A stretch of 64,000 bases of DNA from Thermoactinomyces sp. DSM 45892 (GCF_900107305.1 NZ_FNPL01000001.1:62001-126000); one strand, 5' to 3'. Shown: positions 52,056 through 61,147, counted from the stretch's first letter. Notes: generated by a model not told the origin, from the letters alone. Translations and numbers: made by a program.

Positions 52056-54272
52056 ATGGCACTAAGCGGAAGTTTCTATACAAACGTAGGGAGTGGGTAT
52101 CGCCTTCAGTTAGAATGGTCAGCTACTCAGGACATTACCTCTAATACAAGCTCTGTGACCGCAAAACTATATTGGATGTCGCTTGGTTCACCATACACGG
52201 TAAATTCGAGTGCATCGAAAGATTGTACTATCTCCATTGATGGTTCATCCTCTTCTACATCTGGAGCAGGCATGGCCTCATTACGAGGGAATCAAAAGAA
52301 GTTAATCTATCAAGTTACCAAAAATGTTCCCCATAATAACGATGGAACAAAATCAATCTCATTTGACGGTTGGTTCGATGCAGAGGTTACGTTAAGCGGT
52401 ACGCATTATTCTCGAATCAAATTACCAACCAAAATCTATACACTCAATACCATTCCTCGCTCCTCCTCTTTAAGCTCTAACCCCTCTTGGATAGCAGGTG
52501 AAGATCTCCCCCTAGCGATTTCAAGATCGAGCACGAGCTTTATCCATACCATCAAACTCTATGTAAATGATATTCTCATCAAAGCTCTCAACAATATCGA
52601 AACTTCCACTACCATTACTTTCTCGGAATCAGAATATAGAACGATTTTTACTCAACTTAATCAAACGGGTAGTAAACCCTCTACCATTCTGCTCGAAACG
52701 TATCAGGGAAGTAATCTAATAGGCTCTAAAGAGTATACAGGTCTCTGTAAGGCTCCCTCTCCCAGCAAAGTTGCCTCTGGTAGTAGCTTTAACATCGGGG
52801 ATACGGTTCTCATTTCCCTATCAAGTGCGAATCACTCCTTCACTCACGATCTAAAGCTATATGTAGGTGAAAGCCTAATCAAAACGTATTCTAGTGTTGG
52901 CTTAGAGGCTCAGTGGATACCTACACAAGCAGAAAAAGAGGAAATGTATGCAACCACTCCAAATGCGAATACTGTATCGACTCGAATGGAATGTATAACA
53001 TACTATCAAGGCATTCAAGTTCAATCCCTTACATCTGTAGTGGGGACAGCAATCGTTACAAATAGTGATCCTACTTTCAACGATTCTTTCATCTATAAAG
53101 ATACCAATGCTACTACCTTAGCGATCACAGAAAATGATCAATATATCATTCAAAACCATTCCACTGTACTAGTAGAAATCCCCTTCCTTTCCAAAGCAAT
53201 CGCAATCAACGGCTCCACTATGGAGTACTATGTGGCCACATTAAATGGTATGTCCATCTCCAGACCTTATTCAAGCTCCAACATAGTATCCTTTGATTTT
53301 GGATCAGTTCAAACCAATACCTCCGTCACACTATCGGTCAAAGCCGTAGATAGTCGTGGCAACTCCACCATCGTAACGAAAGCCGTTTCGATTCTCGAAT
53401 ACTCCAGTCCTACTCTTACCTTCTCTGCAAGACGATCGAATGACTTTGAGAGTGAAACCATCCTAAAAGCAGGAGGGAATCTATCTCTTTTAAGTATCGG
53501 GAAAGTCCCTAAAAATCGAGTAAAGACCCTCCAATATCGCTTTAAAGAAACGATTTCTCCTACTTGGAGCGATTGGGTGAGTTTGTCCGCATCATTCGTC
53601 CAAAACGGGAGCACCTATACGAACTCGGATACTCCTATTAATACATCATCTGGCCTAGACAATTTGAAAGCATGGAACATCGAAGTCCAAGTCGTCGATC
53701 TGCTCTCCTCTTCTCTTTCCTCAGCCATTGTTCCAGTTGGACAACCCCTTTTATTTATTGATTCCACCAAGAAATCAATTGGTATCAATCAATTCCCCAA
53801 TGCTCCATCTTCGCTAGAAGTAAATGGGAACCTCAATGTAACTGGAGGTATTACACTTGGAAGCACTGGCATCGTCCAAGTAAAAGAAGACATGTTGTAT
53901 TTCAACGAAAAACCCATTGCTAGTGCAAATATTGGTACGGGCTATTTATGGACAGGCTCTCTATTTATGTCTCCCGACCAATCCATCACTCCCACAAAAA
54001 CCATCTCCTCCTGTCCCAACGGCTGGATATTAGTCTGGAGTGAATACAGCGAAGAAGAGGTTCGGAATTGGGATTTTGTTTTCCATCCCATCCCCAAATA
54101 TATTGCCTCTAACCATTCAGGAGCTGTCTCCATGTTTTCTATCCCAGTTGATTCCATTGTTAATGTGGTAAAAGAGCTAGAGATCTACGATGACCGAATC
54201 AAAGGTTTTACAGATAAAAATGCTACAGGGGATACTACTCAAGCTACCCTACGATATGTATTGGAATGGTAG
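52056..54272 (+). CDS. DUF859-like tail/receptor-contact protein
   Basis: A 738-aa beta-rich protein with start SGSFYTNVGSGYRLQLEW and NTSSVTAKLYWMSLG, the opening typical of DUF859 minor structural proteins of Gram-positive siphophages. Repeated Ig-like segments follow (SKVASGSSFNIGDTVLISLS; YSSPTLTFSARRSNDFES), then a short KKSIGINQFPNAPSSLEVNG that resembles a fibre-head motif, and a C-terminal domain. It probably forms a tail fibre or base-plate part for adsorption. It follows Tal by 18 bp and overlaps no domain of the next gene. Confidence 0.75.
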   Translation: MALSGSFYTNVGSGYRLQLEWSATQDITSNTSSVTAKLYWMSLGSPYTVNSSASKDCTISIDGSSSSTSGAGMASLRGNQKKLIYQVTKNVPHNNDGTKSISFDGWFDAEVTLSGTHYSRIKLPTKIYTLNTIPRSSSLSSNPSWIAGEDLPLAISRSSTSFIHTIKLYVNDILIKALNNIETSTTITFSESEYRTIFTQLNQTGSKPSTILLETYQGSNLIGSKEYTGLCKAPSPSKVASGSSFNIGDTVLISLSSANHSFTHDLKLYVGESLIKTYSSVGLEAQWIPTQAEKEEMYATTPNANTVSTRMECITYYQGIQVQSLTSVVGTAIVTNSDPTFNDSFIYKDTNATTLAITENDQYIIQNHSTVLVEIPFLSKAIAINGSTMEYYVATLNGMSISRPYSSSNIVSFDFGSVQTNTSVTLSVKAVDSRGNSTIVTKAVSILEYSSPTLTFSARRSNDFESETILKAGGNLSLLSIGKVPKNRVKTLQYRFKETISPTWSDWVSLSASFVQNGSTYTNSDTPINTSSGLDNLKAWNIEVQVVDLLSSSLSSAIVPVGQPLLFIDSTKKSIGINQFPNAPSSLEVNGNLNVTGGITLGSTGIVQVKEDMLYFNEKPIASANIGTGYLWTGSLFMSPDQSITPTKTISSCPNGWILVWSEYSEEEVRNWDFVFHPIPKYIASNHSGAVSMFSIPVDSIVNVVKELEIYDDRIKGFTDKNATGDTTQATLRYVLEW

Positions 54273-54288
54273 GGAGGGAGTAGAGAAA

Positions 54289-54828
54289 TTGAAAGTGTTT
54301 CTAGAGCTAGATTCTCAAAATAGGGTTACTGGCTGGGGTAGTAGTCTAGTTAGTGAGAAGTGCGTGGAGATAGACATACCCGACCACCACGAATTCTTCT
54401 CATTGCCATTTTCTTGGTTTGTTTATATCAACAACGCCTTAGTTAAAGACGACACGCACTTGCTAGATCTTGCGAAAGAACGGAAAAATAGAGAACTGAA
54501 TGAGGCTTGTAATCAAACTATCCTAAATGGTTTCGATTATACGATTCATGAATCTACCTATCATTTCTCCTTTGATATGGAGGCGCAACTAAACTTTCAG
54601 GATGCAGAAAGCGCCCTAAAAAATGAAGATCTTGAATCAGTCAATTGGACTGTGATGAAGGATGGAAAATACGAACGGATCGCCATTACAAAAGAAATAA
54701 TGGATGAACTAAAGAGAATGATTTTCCAACATAAGAACAGCAACATTTCAAGGTATCGGGATTTCTTTCTCCCTAAAGTTTCCTCTGCATCAAACATTCA
54801 AGAGGTAGAAAGCATCTCTTGGTACTAA
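54289..54828 (+). CDS. Tail-fibre-associated protein (DUF4376-like)
   Basis: 179 aa from TTG 54289 with GGGAGGGAG upstream; the frame is open to 54190 inside the previous gene. The C-terminal region LAKERKNRELNEACNQTILN and YHFSFDMEAQLNFQDAESAL match the DUF4376-like domain often found downstream of tail fibres, where such proteins may assist fibre assembly or cap its tip. No membrane segment. Confidence 0.65.
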   Translation: MKVFLELDSQNRVTGWGSSLVSEKCVEIDIPDHHEFFSLPFSWFVYINNALVKDDTHLLDLAKERKNRELNEACNQTILNGFDYTIHESTYHFSFDMEAQLNFQDAESALKNEDLESVNWTVMKDGKYERIAITKEIMDELKRMIFQHKNSNISRYRDFFLPKVSSASNIQEVESISWY

Positions 54829-54850
54829 AGAATGATCTCTCAACACATGA

Positions 54851-54877
54851 CTGCTGGATGAGAGTGTAGTCCAGCAG
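54851..54877 (+). other. Hairpin before the endolysin gene
   Basis: CTGCTGGA (54851-54858) pairs with TCCAGCAG (54870-54877), 11-base loop, no T-tract. It may separate lysis from tail gene expression at RNA level. Confidence 0.4.
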
Positions 54878-54901
54878 AATACATAACTAAGGAGAAACTA
54901 T

Positions 54902-55942
54902 ATGTCAGTATGGCAAGATAAATATATTGTAGTCAATTCAAAATCACGCCCTAGCTTTAAGTTACTTGGTGTGAGAAAGTTAGTTATCCACTATACCGCC
55001 AACAACGGCGGAACCGCAATGAACCACTTTAACTACTTTAACAACTATCGAAGTCTTCCCCGTGCCGCCTCAGCTCACATCTTCGTCGATCGAACACAAG
55101 CGCTTTGCATTGTCCCCTTGAACGAAGTGGCGTATCATGCCAACGATAAACCTTCTCTTATTCCCGCATTGCGAGCAACCGCTTCCTACTATAAAGGTGG
55201 AAATGCGAACCTAACATCTATTGGTGTAGAGATGTGCATGGAACGAAATGGAACTTTCCATCCCGATACGATCTCACGAACCGAAGATGTATTTGTGGAA
55301 CTATGTAGGCGTTATCGACTTGATCCACTCACAGATATTGTCCGTCACTATGACATTACCCGAAAGAACTGCCCTGCTCCATGGGTTAGTAATCCTCAAG
55401 CATTTACTAACTTTAAGAATAGAGTATATGCAAAATTAAAAGGCACAGTTCCTCCTTCCTCCCTCCCCTCTACCACTTCCTCTTCTTCAGATCCCATCCT
55501 TCGAAAAGGAAGCCGATCCGATGCAGTAAAAAGTCTTCAATCCTACTTAAATAAATTTGGATACAATCTGAATGTAGATGGAGCTTTTGGTCCACTAACC
55601 CAGAATGCAGTTAAAGACTTCCAGCGAAAGAATGATTTAGTTGTAGACGGAATCGTAGGCGAAAAAACATGGTCAAAACTGAAGTCTGCCTCCCCTGCAC
55701 AACAATCCTCTAAATTCCCACTCCCTTCTGTCATTCTCAAATATGGATATCACGGTTCAGAGGTACGTCAGTTACAGGAAGCATTGAATGAAGCAGGTTT
55801 TTCATGTGGCAGAGCAGATGGTGTATTTGGAAAGAAGACTTTAACAGCCTTAAAGAGCTTCCAAAGATCAGCAAGTCTTGTTGTAGATGGAATCTATGGA
55901 AATAAAACAAGACAGGCCCTACATAGCAAAGTAAATACATAG
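54902..55942 (+). CDS. Endolysin: N-acetylmuramoyl-L-alanine amidase with two peptidoglycan-binding domains
   Basis: A 346-aa lysis enzyme. The amidase_2 domain spans residues 1-185, with zinc ligands expected in LVIHYTANNGG, and RHYDITRKNCPAPW near 158-171; SIGVEMCMERNG is the strand between them. Two PG_binding_1 domains follow a Pro/Ser linker: DAVKSLQSYLNKFGYNLNVD and SEVRQLQEALNEAGFSCGRA, each with the DGxFGxxT loop (DGAFGPLT, DGVFGKKT). It cuts the bond between MurNAc and L-Ala in the cell wall. SPbeta BlyA has the same role and position. Confidence 0.92.
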   Translation: MSVWQDKYIVVNSKSRPSFKLLGVRKLVIHYTANNGGTAMNHFNYFNNYRSLPRAASAHIFVDRTQALCIVPLNEVAYHANDKPSLIPALRATASYYKGGNANLTSIGVEMCMERNGTFHPDTISRTEDVFVELCRRYRLDPLTDIVRHYDITRKNCPAPWVSNPQAFTNFKNRVYAKLKGTVPPSSLPSTTSSSSDPILRKGSRSDAVKSLQSYLNKFGYNLNVDGAFGPLTQNAVKDFQRKNDLVVDGIVGEKTWSKLKSASPAQQSSKFPLPSVILKYGYHGSEVRQLQEALNEAGFSCGRADGVFGKKTLTALKSFQRSASLVVDGIYGNKTRQALHSKVNT

Positions 55943-56007
55943 GCGGTACTGCCTCTTTGAACTAAGAGCATTTAGAAAAAATCAGAAAGGTGGGGGTGCT
56001 ATCCCAA

Positions 56008-56331
56008 ATGAATTTCTTTGGAATACATATCGGGATTGAATGGTTTACTACTCTCATTACTCTGATCGGCGCAGTCCTTGGCTATCTTGGAACCAAGCTG
56101 ACAACGAAAAAAGACCTTAGAATTAGTGAGCGTGAGCAACTCTCTAATGACCAACACCATCTGATCTCAGAATTAAAATCATTATTACATGAGCATAGAG
56201 AACAGATTGACGAACTGAAAACAGAAATCAGTAAACTTCAACAAGCAAACATCCAGCTCACTATAGAAAATAATAAATTATCCCATGAAATCGCCGAATT
56301 AAACGAGAAGCTAACTCGCTTCAATCATTAA
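56008..56331 (+). CDS. BhlA-type small membrane protein with coiled coil
   Basis: A 107-aa protein with one N-terminal hydrophobic helix (GIEWFTTLITLIGAVLGYLG) and a long charged coiled coil (LISELKSLLHEHREQIDELK onward). This matches the design of BhlA/XhlA-like proteins, which work with a holin to disrupt the membrane at lysis. The ATG at 56008 is supported by GGTGGGGG; the frame is open to 55990. It sits between endolysin and holin, the standard lysis cassette. Confidence 0.65.
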   Translation: MNFFGIHIGIEWFTTLITLIGAVLGYLGTKLTTKKDLRISEREQLSNDQHHLISELKSLLHEHREQIDELKTEISKLQQANIQLTIENNKLSHEIAELNEKLTRFNH

Positions 56332-56355
56332 CCACTCAAAGGAGACTTATCATAT

Positions 56356-56688
56356 ATGGAAAACTTAAATATGGAACTATTTAGCGTAATCGCAAGCTTT
56401 TTAACCGTATGCACGGGTATTGTTACACGATATGTTGTTAGATACCTTAGCGAAAAAGGTATCATCCACAAGCTAGAAGCTAATAAAGAATGGGTAAATC
56501 TTGCAGTGCAGGCCGTTGAGCAAGGCTATAAAGACCTCAAGGGAGCAGACAAATTAAATCAAGCTAAAATTGAAGCTACCAAGTTACTAAATGAGAAAAA
56601 AGTCAAAATTACTGAGGACGAGCTAGGACTTCTCATTGAAGCTTGTGTGAAGCAAATGAACGATGGGATTGCGAAGGAGCTTAAGTAG
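56356..56688 (+). CDS. Phage holin, LLH family
   Basis: A 110-aa protein with an N-terminal membrane helix (SVIASFLTVCTGIVTRYVV) and the soluble part typical of the LLH holin family: EWVNLAVQAVEQGYKDLKGA, KLNQAKIEATKLLNEK, TEDELGLLIEACVKQMND. It should form membrane lesions that release the endolysin. It is the last gene of the late operon and is followed by a terminator. AAAGGAG precedes the ATG. Confidence 0.8.
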   Translation: MENLNMELFSVIASFLTVCTGIVTRYVVRYLSEKGIIHKLEANKEWVNLAVQAVEQGYKDLKGADKLNQAKIEATKLLNEKKVKITEDELGLLIEACVKQMNDGIAKELK

Positions 56689-56736
56689 TTAAATTTCCAT
56701 AGTGGAAAATCAAAGAAAATAAGTGAATACAAACAG

Positions 56737-56775
56737 AAAAAAACCTTGCCCGATATGAAAGCAAGGTTTTTCTTT
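56737..56775 (+). terminator. Terminator of the late operon
   Basis: AAAAAAACCTTGC and GCAAGGTTTTTCTTT form a stem with an 11-base loop and a good T-tract, 50 bp past the holin stop. Confidence 0.8.
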
Positions 56776-56820
56776 ACTCATCTCTATTTCATTGCACAAA
56801 TCGAACAACAGGAGGAGTAA

Positions 56821-57531
56821 ATGGAACTTAATAAAATATATCATATGGACTGTTTAGAAGGCATGGGGTTAATAAAAGATAAAAGCATAGATATGATTCT
56901 TTGTGATCTCCCCTACGGCACTACTAGAAATAAATGGGATACCGTTCTTCCTTTTAAAGTAGTGTGGAGCCATTATGAAAGAATCATTAAAGATAATGGA
57001 GCAATAGTTCTTACTGCACAAACGCCATTTGACAAGGTGCTAGGGTGTAGTAATTTAAAACTGTTACGGTACGAATGGATTTGGGAAAAAGAGTTTGCAA
57101 CTGGTTTTTTGAATGCAAACAGAATGCCACTGAAAAAACATGAAAACATACTTGTTTTTTACAAGAAATCACCAGTGTATAATCCACAGTTTACTTCAGG
57201 AAAGCCCTACAAGGCTGGACGTTCGAGTTATACCACCAATTATGGTAAATTTGATCCAAACAAGAAACCTGATAATAGTGGCTTTCGTTATCCTAAGTCT
57301 GTTTTGCAATTTAAGCATGACCAAAAGAGATTACATCCTACACAAAAGCCAGTGGCATTGTTTGAGTATTTGATTAGAACATATACAGATGAAGGTGATA
57401 CTGTTTTAGATAACTGTATGGGATCGGGAACTACTGCTATAGCTTGTATTAAAGCAAACAGAAATTTTATCGGGTTTGAGATTCAAAAGGAGTATGTAGA
57501 TATAGCTAGTAACCGCTTGAGACAATTTTAA
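56821..57531 (+). CDS. Beta-class DNA methyltransferase (N6-adenine or N4-cytosine)
   Basis: A 236-aa amino-methyltransferase in the beta order: catalytic motif DLPYG (motif IV, residues 29-33) first, a target-recognition middle, then the AdoMet motif LDNCMGSGTTAIACIKANRN near the C-terminus. It methylates the amino group of adenine or cytosine. No restriction gene lies next to it, so it is an orphan enzyme, probably for protection or regulation. CAGGAGGAG precedes the ATG, and terminators lie on both sides, so it is a separate transcription unit. It is the second DNA methyltransferase in the element. Confidence 0.88.
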   Translation: MELNKIYHMDCLEGMGLIKDKSIDMILCDLPYGTTRNKWDTVLPFKVVWSHYERIIKDNGAIVLTAQTPFDKVLGCSNLKLLRYEWIWEKEFATGFLNANRMPLKKHENILVFYKKSPVYNPQFTSGKPYKAGRSSYTTNYGKFDPNKKPDNSGFRYPKSVLQFKHDQKRLHPTQKPVALFEYLIRTYTDEGDTVLDNCMGSGTTAIACIKANRNFIGFEIQKEYVDIASNRLRQF

Positions 57532-57532
57532 C

Positions 57533-57586
57533 AAAAAGCCATTTGATAACAACCCTACTACTGTTGTTATCAAATGGCTTTTTTGC
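57533..57586 (+). terminator. Strong terminator after the methyltransferase gene
   Basis: AAAAAGCCATTTGATAACAA and its inverse form a perfect stem of about 20 bp (57534-57553 with 57564-57583), loop about 10 bases, followed by T residues. The A-run on the left makes it bidirectional. Confidence 0.85.
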
Positions 57587-57624
57587 TATATAAAATATGG
57601 ATTTTATCAAATATGATTTCATCA

Positions 57625-57673
57625 AAAAATAGCAAATTCCTCATCTCCATTAGACAAGGGATTTGCTATTTTT
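57625..57673. terminator. Second bidirectional terminator
   Basis: AAAAATAGCAAAT and ATTTGCTATTTTT form a stem with a long loop. T-runs occur on both strands. It may end minus-strand transcripts from the lipoprotein gene or insulate the accessory region. Confidence 0.65.
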
Positions 57674-57863
57674 AATAGGTTGATACTGCAATACAATTAA
57701 AAAACGATCAACTAACATGGTAATGCTGAAGACTAAACATCCATGGATCTACATTTAGATAATCTTTCATCCTGTTAAACTATACGTGTAGCAGTCATTA
57801 TATATGCTATTTTCTTCATCTAGAATTCGAGATACCTGCACATGGAAAAAGCTCACAATAGTC

Positions 57864-58448
57864 TTACCACTTTTCCATTACTCTTCCAAACTCTCTTACT
57901 TCGTCACTCATTTTCTCGATTTTGGATGCTTTTAATATTGAAGGTATGAAGTATTCTTCTGGTTTAAACTTTTTGACCTGTGTAGTAATTTGAAAGATTC
58001 GTGTATCGTTTTGCATAATGCCAATCGTAACAGTTTTAGCTCCCTTTATGTCTTTCTGTTGAAGAAACTCGTAATACTGATTAAGAATGAATTGTACAGC
58101 ATGCCCCGCATGAGCTTTGTTAAAAAGAAAGATATCTACATTTATATGCTGTGTAATTTTCCTAGCATCAGTTACTTTTATATCTTCAACAAAACCCATT
58201 TCGCCAAGCATTAACGTACTTGAATCAATAGAGGAGCTTTCCTTTTTTTTCTCTTCTACTTTCTTTTCCTCAATTTTTGCCTCAGTTGGAATGGTAGATT
58301 CAGTAGCTGGAGGTTTAACAGGGGTATTAATCTGTGGATTTGAAGCCCAATCAGTCTTTGTTGTCTGTTGAGATGTAATAGATTGGCAAGCTGTTAGCGT
58401 GTGTAGTAAAACACATAAGATGCCTGTACTAATAAGGATTTTCTTCAA
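57864..58448 (-). CDS. Secreted lipoprotein of unknown function
   Basis: A 194-aa protein with a lipoprotein signal: KKILISTGILCVLLHTLTAC, with Cys as the lipid-attached residue. A linker rich in Glu, Lys and Pro (EAKIEEKKVEEKKKE) precedes a folded C-terminal domain. It is exported and anchored to the outer face of the membrane. Prophages often carry such lipoproteins at the end of the late region, some of which block superinfection; that is only a possibility here. TTG start at 58448 behind AAAGGAG. It is divergent from the propeller gene. Confidence 0.7.
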   Translation of the reverse strand: MKKILISTGILCVLLHTLTACQSITSQQTTKTDWASNPQINTPVKPPATESTIPTEAKIEEKKVEEKKKESSSIDSSTLMLGEMGFVEDIKVTDARKITQHINVDIFLFNKAHAGHAVQFILNQYYEFLQQKDIKGAKTVTIGIMQNDTRIFQITTQVKKFKPEEYFIPSILKASKIEKMSDEVREFGRVMEKW

Positions 58449-58603
58449 ATGTGTTGCTCCTTTCTAATATCAATTCCCAACACAAAAATAAACTATGAAT
58501 TATATATTAATACAATTATAATTAATATAATGACAAAAAACAAAATTAAATTTAAAATGTTTTTTGTACATAATCTTTTATAAATTCGCAAGGAGACGTG
58601 TAA

Positions 58604-60148
58604 ATGAAAAGTTCAAACACTACAGTTACCAAGTACAAATATCCACGGAAATCCATAATATCAATCCTTTTATTTTCATTGATATTACCAATTGTTACTA
58701 TACCTACAGCATTCGCTTCTGAAATACCTATAGTTATTAGTCCAAGCAGTCAAACAAAACCAGCGGTTTACAATGATAAAGTCGTTTGGGCAGATAATCG
58801 AAATGGAAATAACGACATTTATATGTATGACATAAGTGCTGGAACAGAAAAGCGGATTACTTCAGATTCGCACGATCAAGACAATCCCGTAGTCTATAAG
58901 GATAGAATTGTTTGGCAAGATAGTCGAAATATGAGTGGAAGTGGAAATCTAAATACAGATATATATATGTACGACCTCAATACTGACGAAGAAATCCAGA
59001 TCACTAAGAATGACAGATATCAAGGGCAACCTTCAATCTATGAAAATAAGATTGTTTGGACAGATCGTCGAAATGGAGAAGGAGCTTCGGAGCTTTATAT
59101 GTTTGACATAGATAGCGGTACAGAATCCCGAATCAATACAAAAACAAATACTTGGCAAACTTCCCCTAAGATTTATGGAGATAAAATTGTATGGGAAGAT
59201 ACACGAAAGGGAAGACCAGAAATCTATATGTTTAATCTAAATACAGGTGTAGAAGAGAAAATTAGTCCAGATATAGACGAACACCAAACCGATCCTGCAA
59301 TTTATGAAAACAAAATTGTATGGAAAGGTGAAAATTATAGAGAAAGAAATTCGGATATTTTCATGTATGACCTGCTTACAGGTAAAGTAAGTAAAATCAC
59401 GGATGATAAAAAATCCCAAAATAAACCTCAGATCTATGGAAATAAAATTATTTGGCTAGATAATCGAAACAGCGAACGCAATTGGGACATTTATTTATAC
59501 GACATAAACAGCGGTACAGAGCACCGAATTACTACGAGTTCGAGCAATGCAGGCTCCCCAGCAATTTATAATGATAAAATTATTTGGCAAGATTATCGAT
59601 ACGGGAACTCAGATATATTCATGTATACTCTTGAGTTTGAAGCACCTGTTACAACACATACAAATACCCCTTCAAGTGAAAATGGTTGGTACAAGTCCAA
59701 CGTAACCATCTCACTTTCAGCCTCTGATGACAAATCTGGAATTGAAAAAACAGAATATCGGGTTAACGGTAAGGCATGGACTCCCTACCAAAAATTCACT
59801 TTATATGCCTTGAAAACAAATACGGTTGAATATCGAAGCGTTGACCGAAACGGGAACATAGAGCAAACCAAATCGTTTGAAATAAAAATTGACAAGACAA
59901 AGCCCACTACTACTCATTCAATCACTCCTTCATCTTCGGATAACACTGATGTGTCATTCTCTGCTACGGATAACTTTTCGGGAATTGCTAAGACAGAATA
60001 CCGAATTAATGATGGGAGTTGGGTTAATTATACAAAGCCACTTGTTATATCAACCAAAGACAAGGTTGAATATCGAAGTATAGATCATGCAGGAAATGCT
60101 GAGGACATTAAGTCATTCCAAGTGACTAATGACAAAAAGATCCGTTGA
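58604..60148 (+). CDS. Secreted seven-bladed beta-propeller with C-terminal OmpL47/Ig-like repeats
   Basis: 514 aa. A signal peptide (SIISILLFSLILPIVTIPTA, cleavage likely after AFA) is followed by seven repeats of about 45 residues with the pattern Y-D-K-I-V-W-x-D-x-R and IYMYD (residues about 45-345), a propeller of the kind in TolB-like and cell-surface proteins. Two domains of about 85 residues follow, each with SGIEKTEYRVNG or SGIAKTEYRINDG, and VEYRSVDRNGN or VEYRSIDHAGN: OmpL47-like repeats. It should be extracellular and adhesive or scaffolding. Clear site CAAGGAG. It is unrelated in repeat sequence to the propeller at 12446. Confidence 0.8.
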   Translation: MKSSNTTVTKYKYPRKSIISILLFSLILPIVTIPTAFASEIPIVISPSSQTKPAVYNDKVVWADNRNGNNDIYMYDISAGTEKRITSDSHDQDNPVVYKDRIVWQDSRNMSGSGNLNTDIYMYDLNTDEEIQITKNDRYQGQPSIYENKIVWTDRRNGEGASELYMFDIDSGTESRINTKTNTWQTSPKIYGDKIVWEDTRKGRPEIYMFNLNTGVEEKISPDIDEHQTDPAIYENKIVWKGENYRERNSDIFMYDLLTGKVSKITDDKKSQNKPQIYGNKIIWLDNRNSERNWDIYLYDINSGTEHRITTSSSNAGSPAIYNDKIIWQDYRYGNSDIFMYTLEFEAPVTTHTNTPSSENGWYKSNVTISLSASDDKSGIEKTEYRVNGKAWTPYQKFTLYALKTNTVEYRSVDRNGNIEQTKSFEIKIDKTKPTTTHSITPSSSDNTDVSFSATDNFSGIAKTEYRINDGSWVNYTKPLVISTKDKVEYRSIDHAGNAEDIKSFQVTNDKKIR

Positions 60149-60173
60149 ACGCATTCATTAAATGGTGAACATT

Positions 60174-60196
60174 AGAGGCTAAAGTGCCTCTTTTTT
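60174..60196 (+). terminator. Terminator after the propeller gene
   Basis: AGAGGC and GCCTCT form a short stem with a 6-base loop, followed by TTTTTC. Confidence 0.7.
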
Positions 60197-60271
60197 CATT
60201 AAAAACTCAAGAGCGTCTTTCATTTATAATGTTGCTATTATAAGAGCTAAATACTATTAAGGAGTTTTAAA

Positions 60272-61042
60272 ATGGATATTTTATTGCCACATGCACCTTT
60301 AGAGTTTGCAATTGAAATGAAGTTTGAATCTCTATGTTCTTTTCTCTATCCCTCTCTCACCTCGATTGATTACCAACAGGATCAGTTAGAAGAACACAAA
60401 CTACAATCTTCCTCCAGAGATCCTGAATATTATTACATGGAGGATCTACAAATTTATGAAGAACTGCCAGAATTATTTTCACAATCATTTGTCATTATCT
60501 GGTTTTCTTCGATTGAAAACTTGCTTTATCCGATTATGCGACAACTCTTACTTGAAAAAGAGCTAGATTTAGAAAAAAGGCAAGCAAAAAATAAGAAATA
60601 CTCAAAACACAAAAAACTTCATCTCTATATACCTGAATTCCATACTTTAACGAATGGAGCTTTAAATCAGAGGGATGATTTATGGGAAGAGATATCCTTT
60701 ATTAGAGTAATCAGGAATGAACTTGCTCATCAGGACGAATTCATTCCTGAACACGTTAAGGAGAAATTTTTTAGTGTTCCCTTTTCTGACAACGCATTTC
60801 AAGACTTCATAGACTATCTAAACATTCATTGCCTTCTTGCTTCAAATCAAATGGGAGACCCTGCCCTTAAACCAACTCCAAGTTTCTGTATCCACTTGAT
60901 GACATTTTACTGTCACTGGTTTCCTGAAATCTTCAAGCGACTATTTAAAAGAAATATGCAAGTTCCATTATCCTCACATTGTTTCTATCAGCGGTTGATT
61001 GCATTAAATATCAAGCTAGAAAGTCAACTTAATAAAACATGA
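60272..61042 (+). CDS. Unknown protein with a HEPN-like RNxxxH motif
   Basis: 256 aa, helical. The segment FIRVIRNELAHQDEF (about residues 140-155) has R-N-x-x-x-H, the RX4H signature of HEPN domains, many of which are RNases in toxin-antitoxin and antiphage systems. No signal peptide or strong membrane helix. AAGGAG is 8 bases before the ATG. It is a single gene between terminators, with no adjacent MNT-type antitoxin. Family membership beyond the motif is not recognised, and some HEPN proteins are not nucleases. Confidence 0.5.
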   Translation: MDILLPHAPLEFAIEMKFESLCSFLYPSLTSIDYQQDQLEEHKLQSSSRDPEYYYMEDLQIYEELPELFSQSFVIIWFSSIENLLYPIMRQLLLEKELDLEKRQAKNKKYSKHKKLHLYIPEFHTLTNGALNQRDDLWEEISFIRVIRNELAHQDEFIPEHVKEKFFSVPFSDNAFQDFIDYLNIHCLLASNQMGDPALKPTPSFCIHLMTFYCHWFPEIFKRLFKRNMQVPLSSHCFYQRLIALNIKLESQLNKT

Positions 61043-61115
61043 ATTTTATCTAGACTGGCTTTTGATATATACGTAGGGATACTATGTTTTTGATAATAAC
61101 TGATTCAATAAAAAA

Positions 61116-61147
61116 GAGCGATTATACCAAAATGGTACAATCGCCTT
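61116..61147. repeat. Repeat/terminator copy 1 next to the NucB-like gene
   Basis: GCGATTATACCAAAATGGTA and CAATCGCCTTT. The GCGATT...AATCGC arms form a hairpin; TATACCAAAATGGTACAATC and GCCTTT recur at 61736. It follows the stop of the minus-strand nuclease gene, so it may be its terminator. Confidence 0.65.

Noticed and set aside
58566-58590. TTGTACATAATC before the second propeller gene as an operator copy
   Set aside because: Only GTACATAA matches; the A-rich right half is absent.
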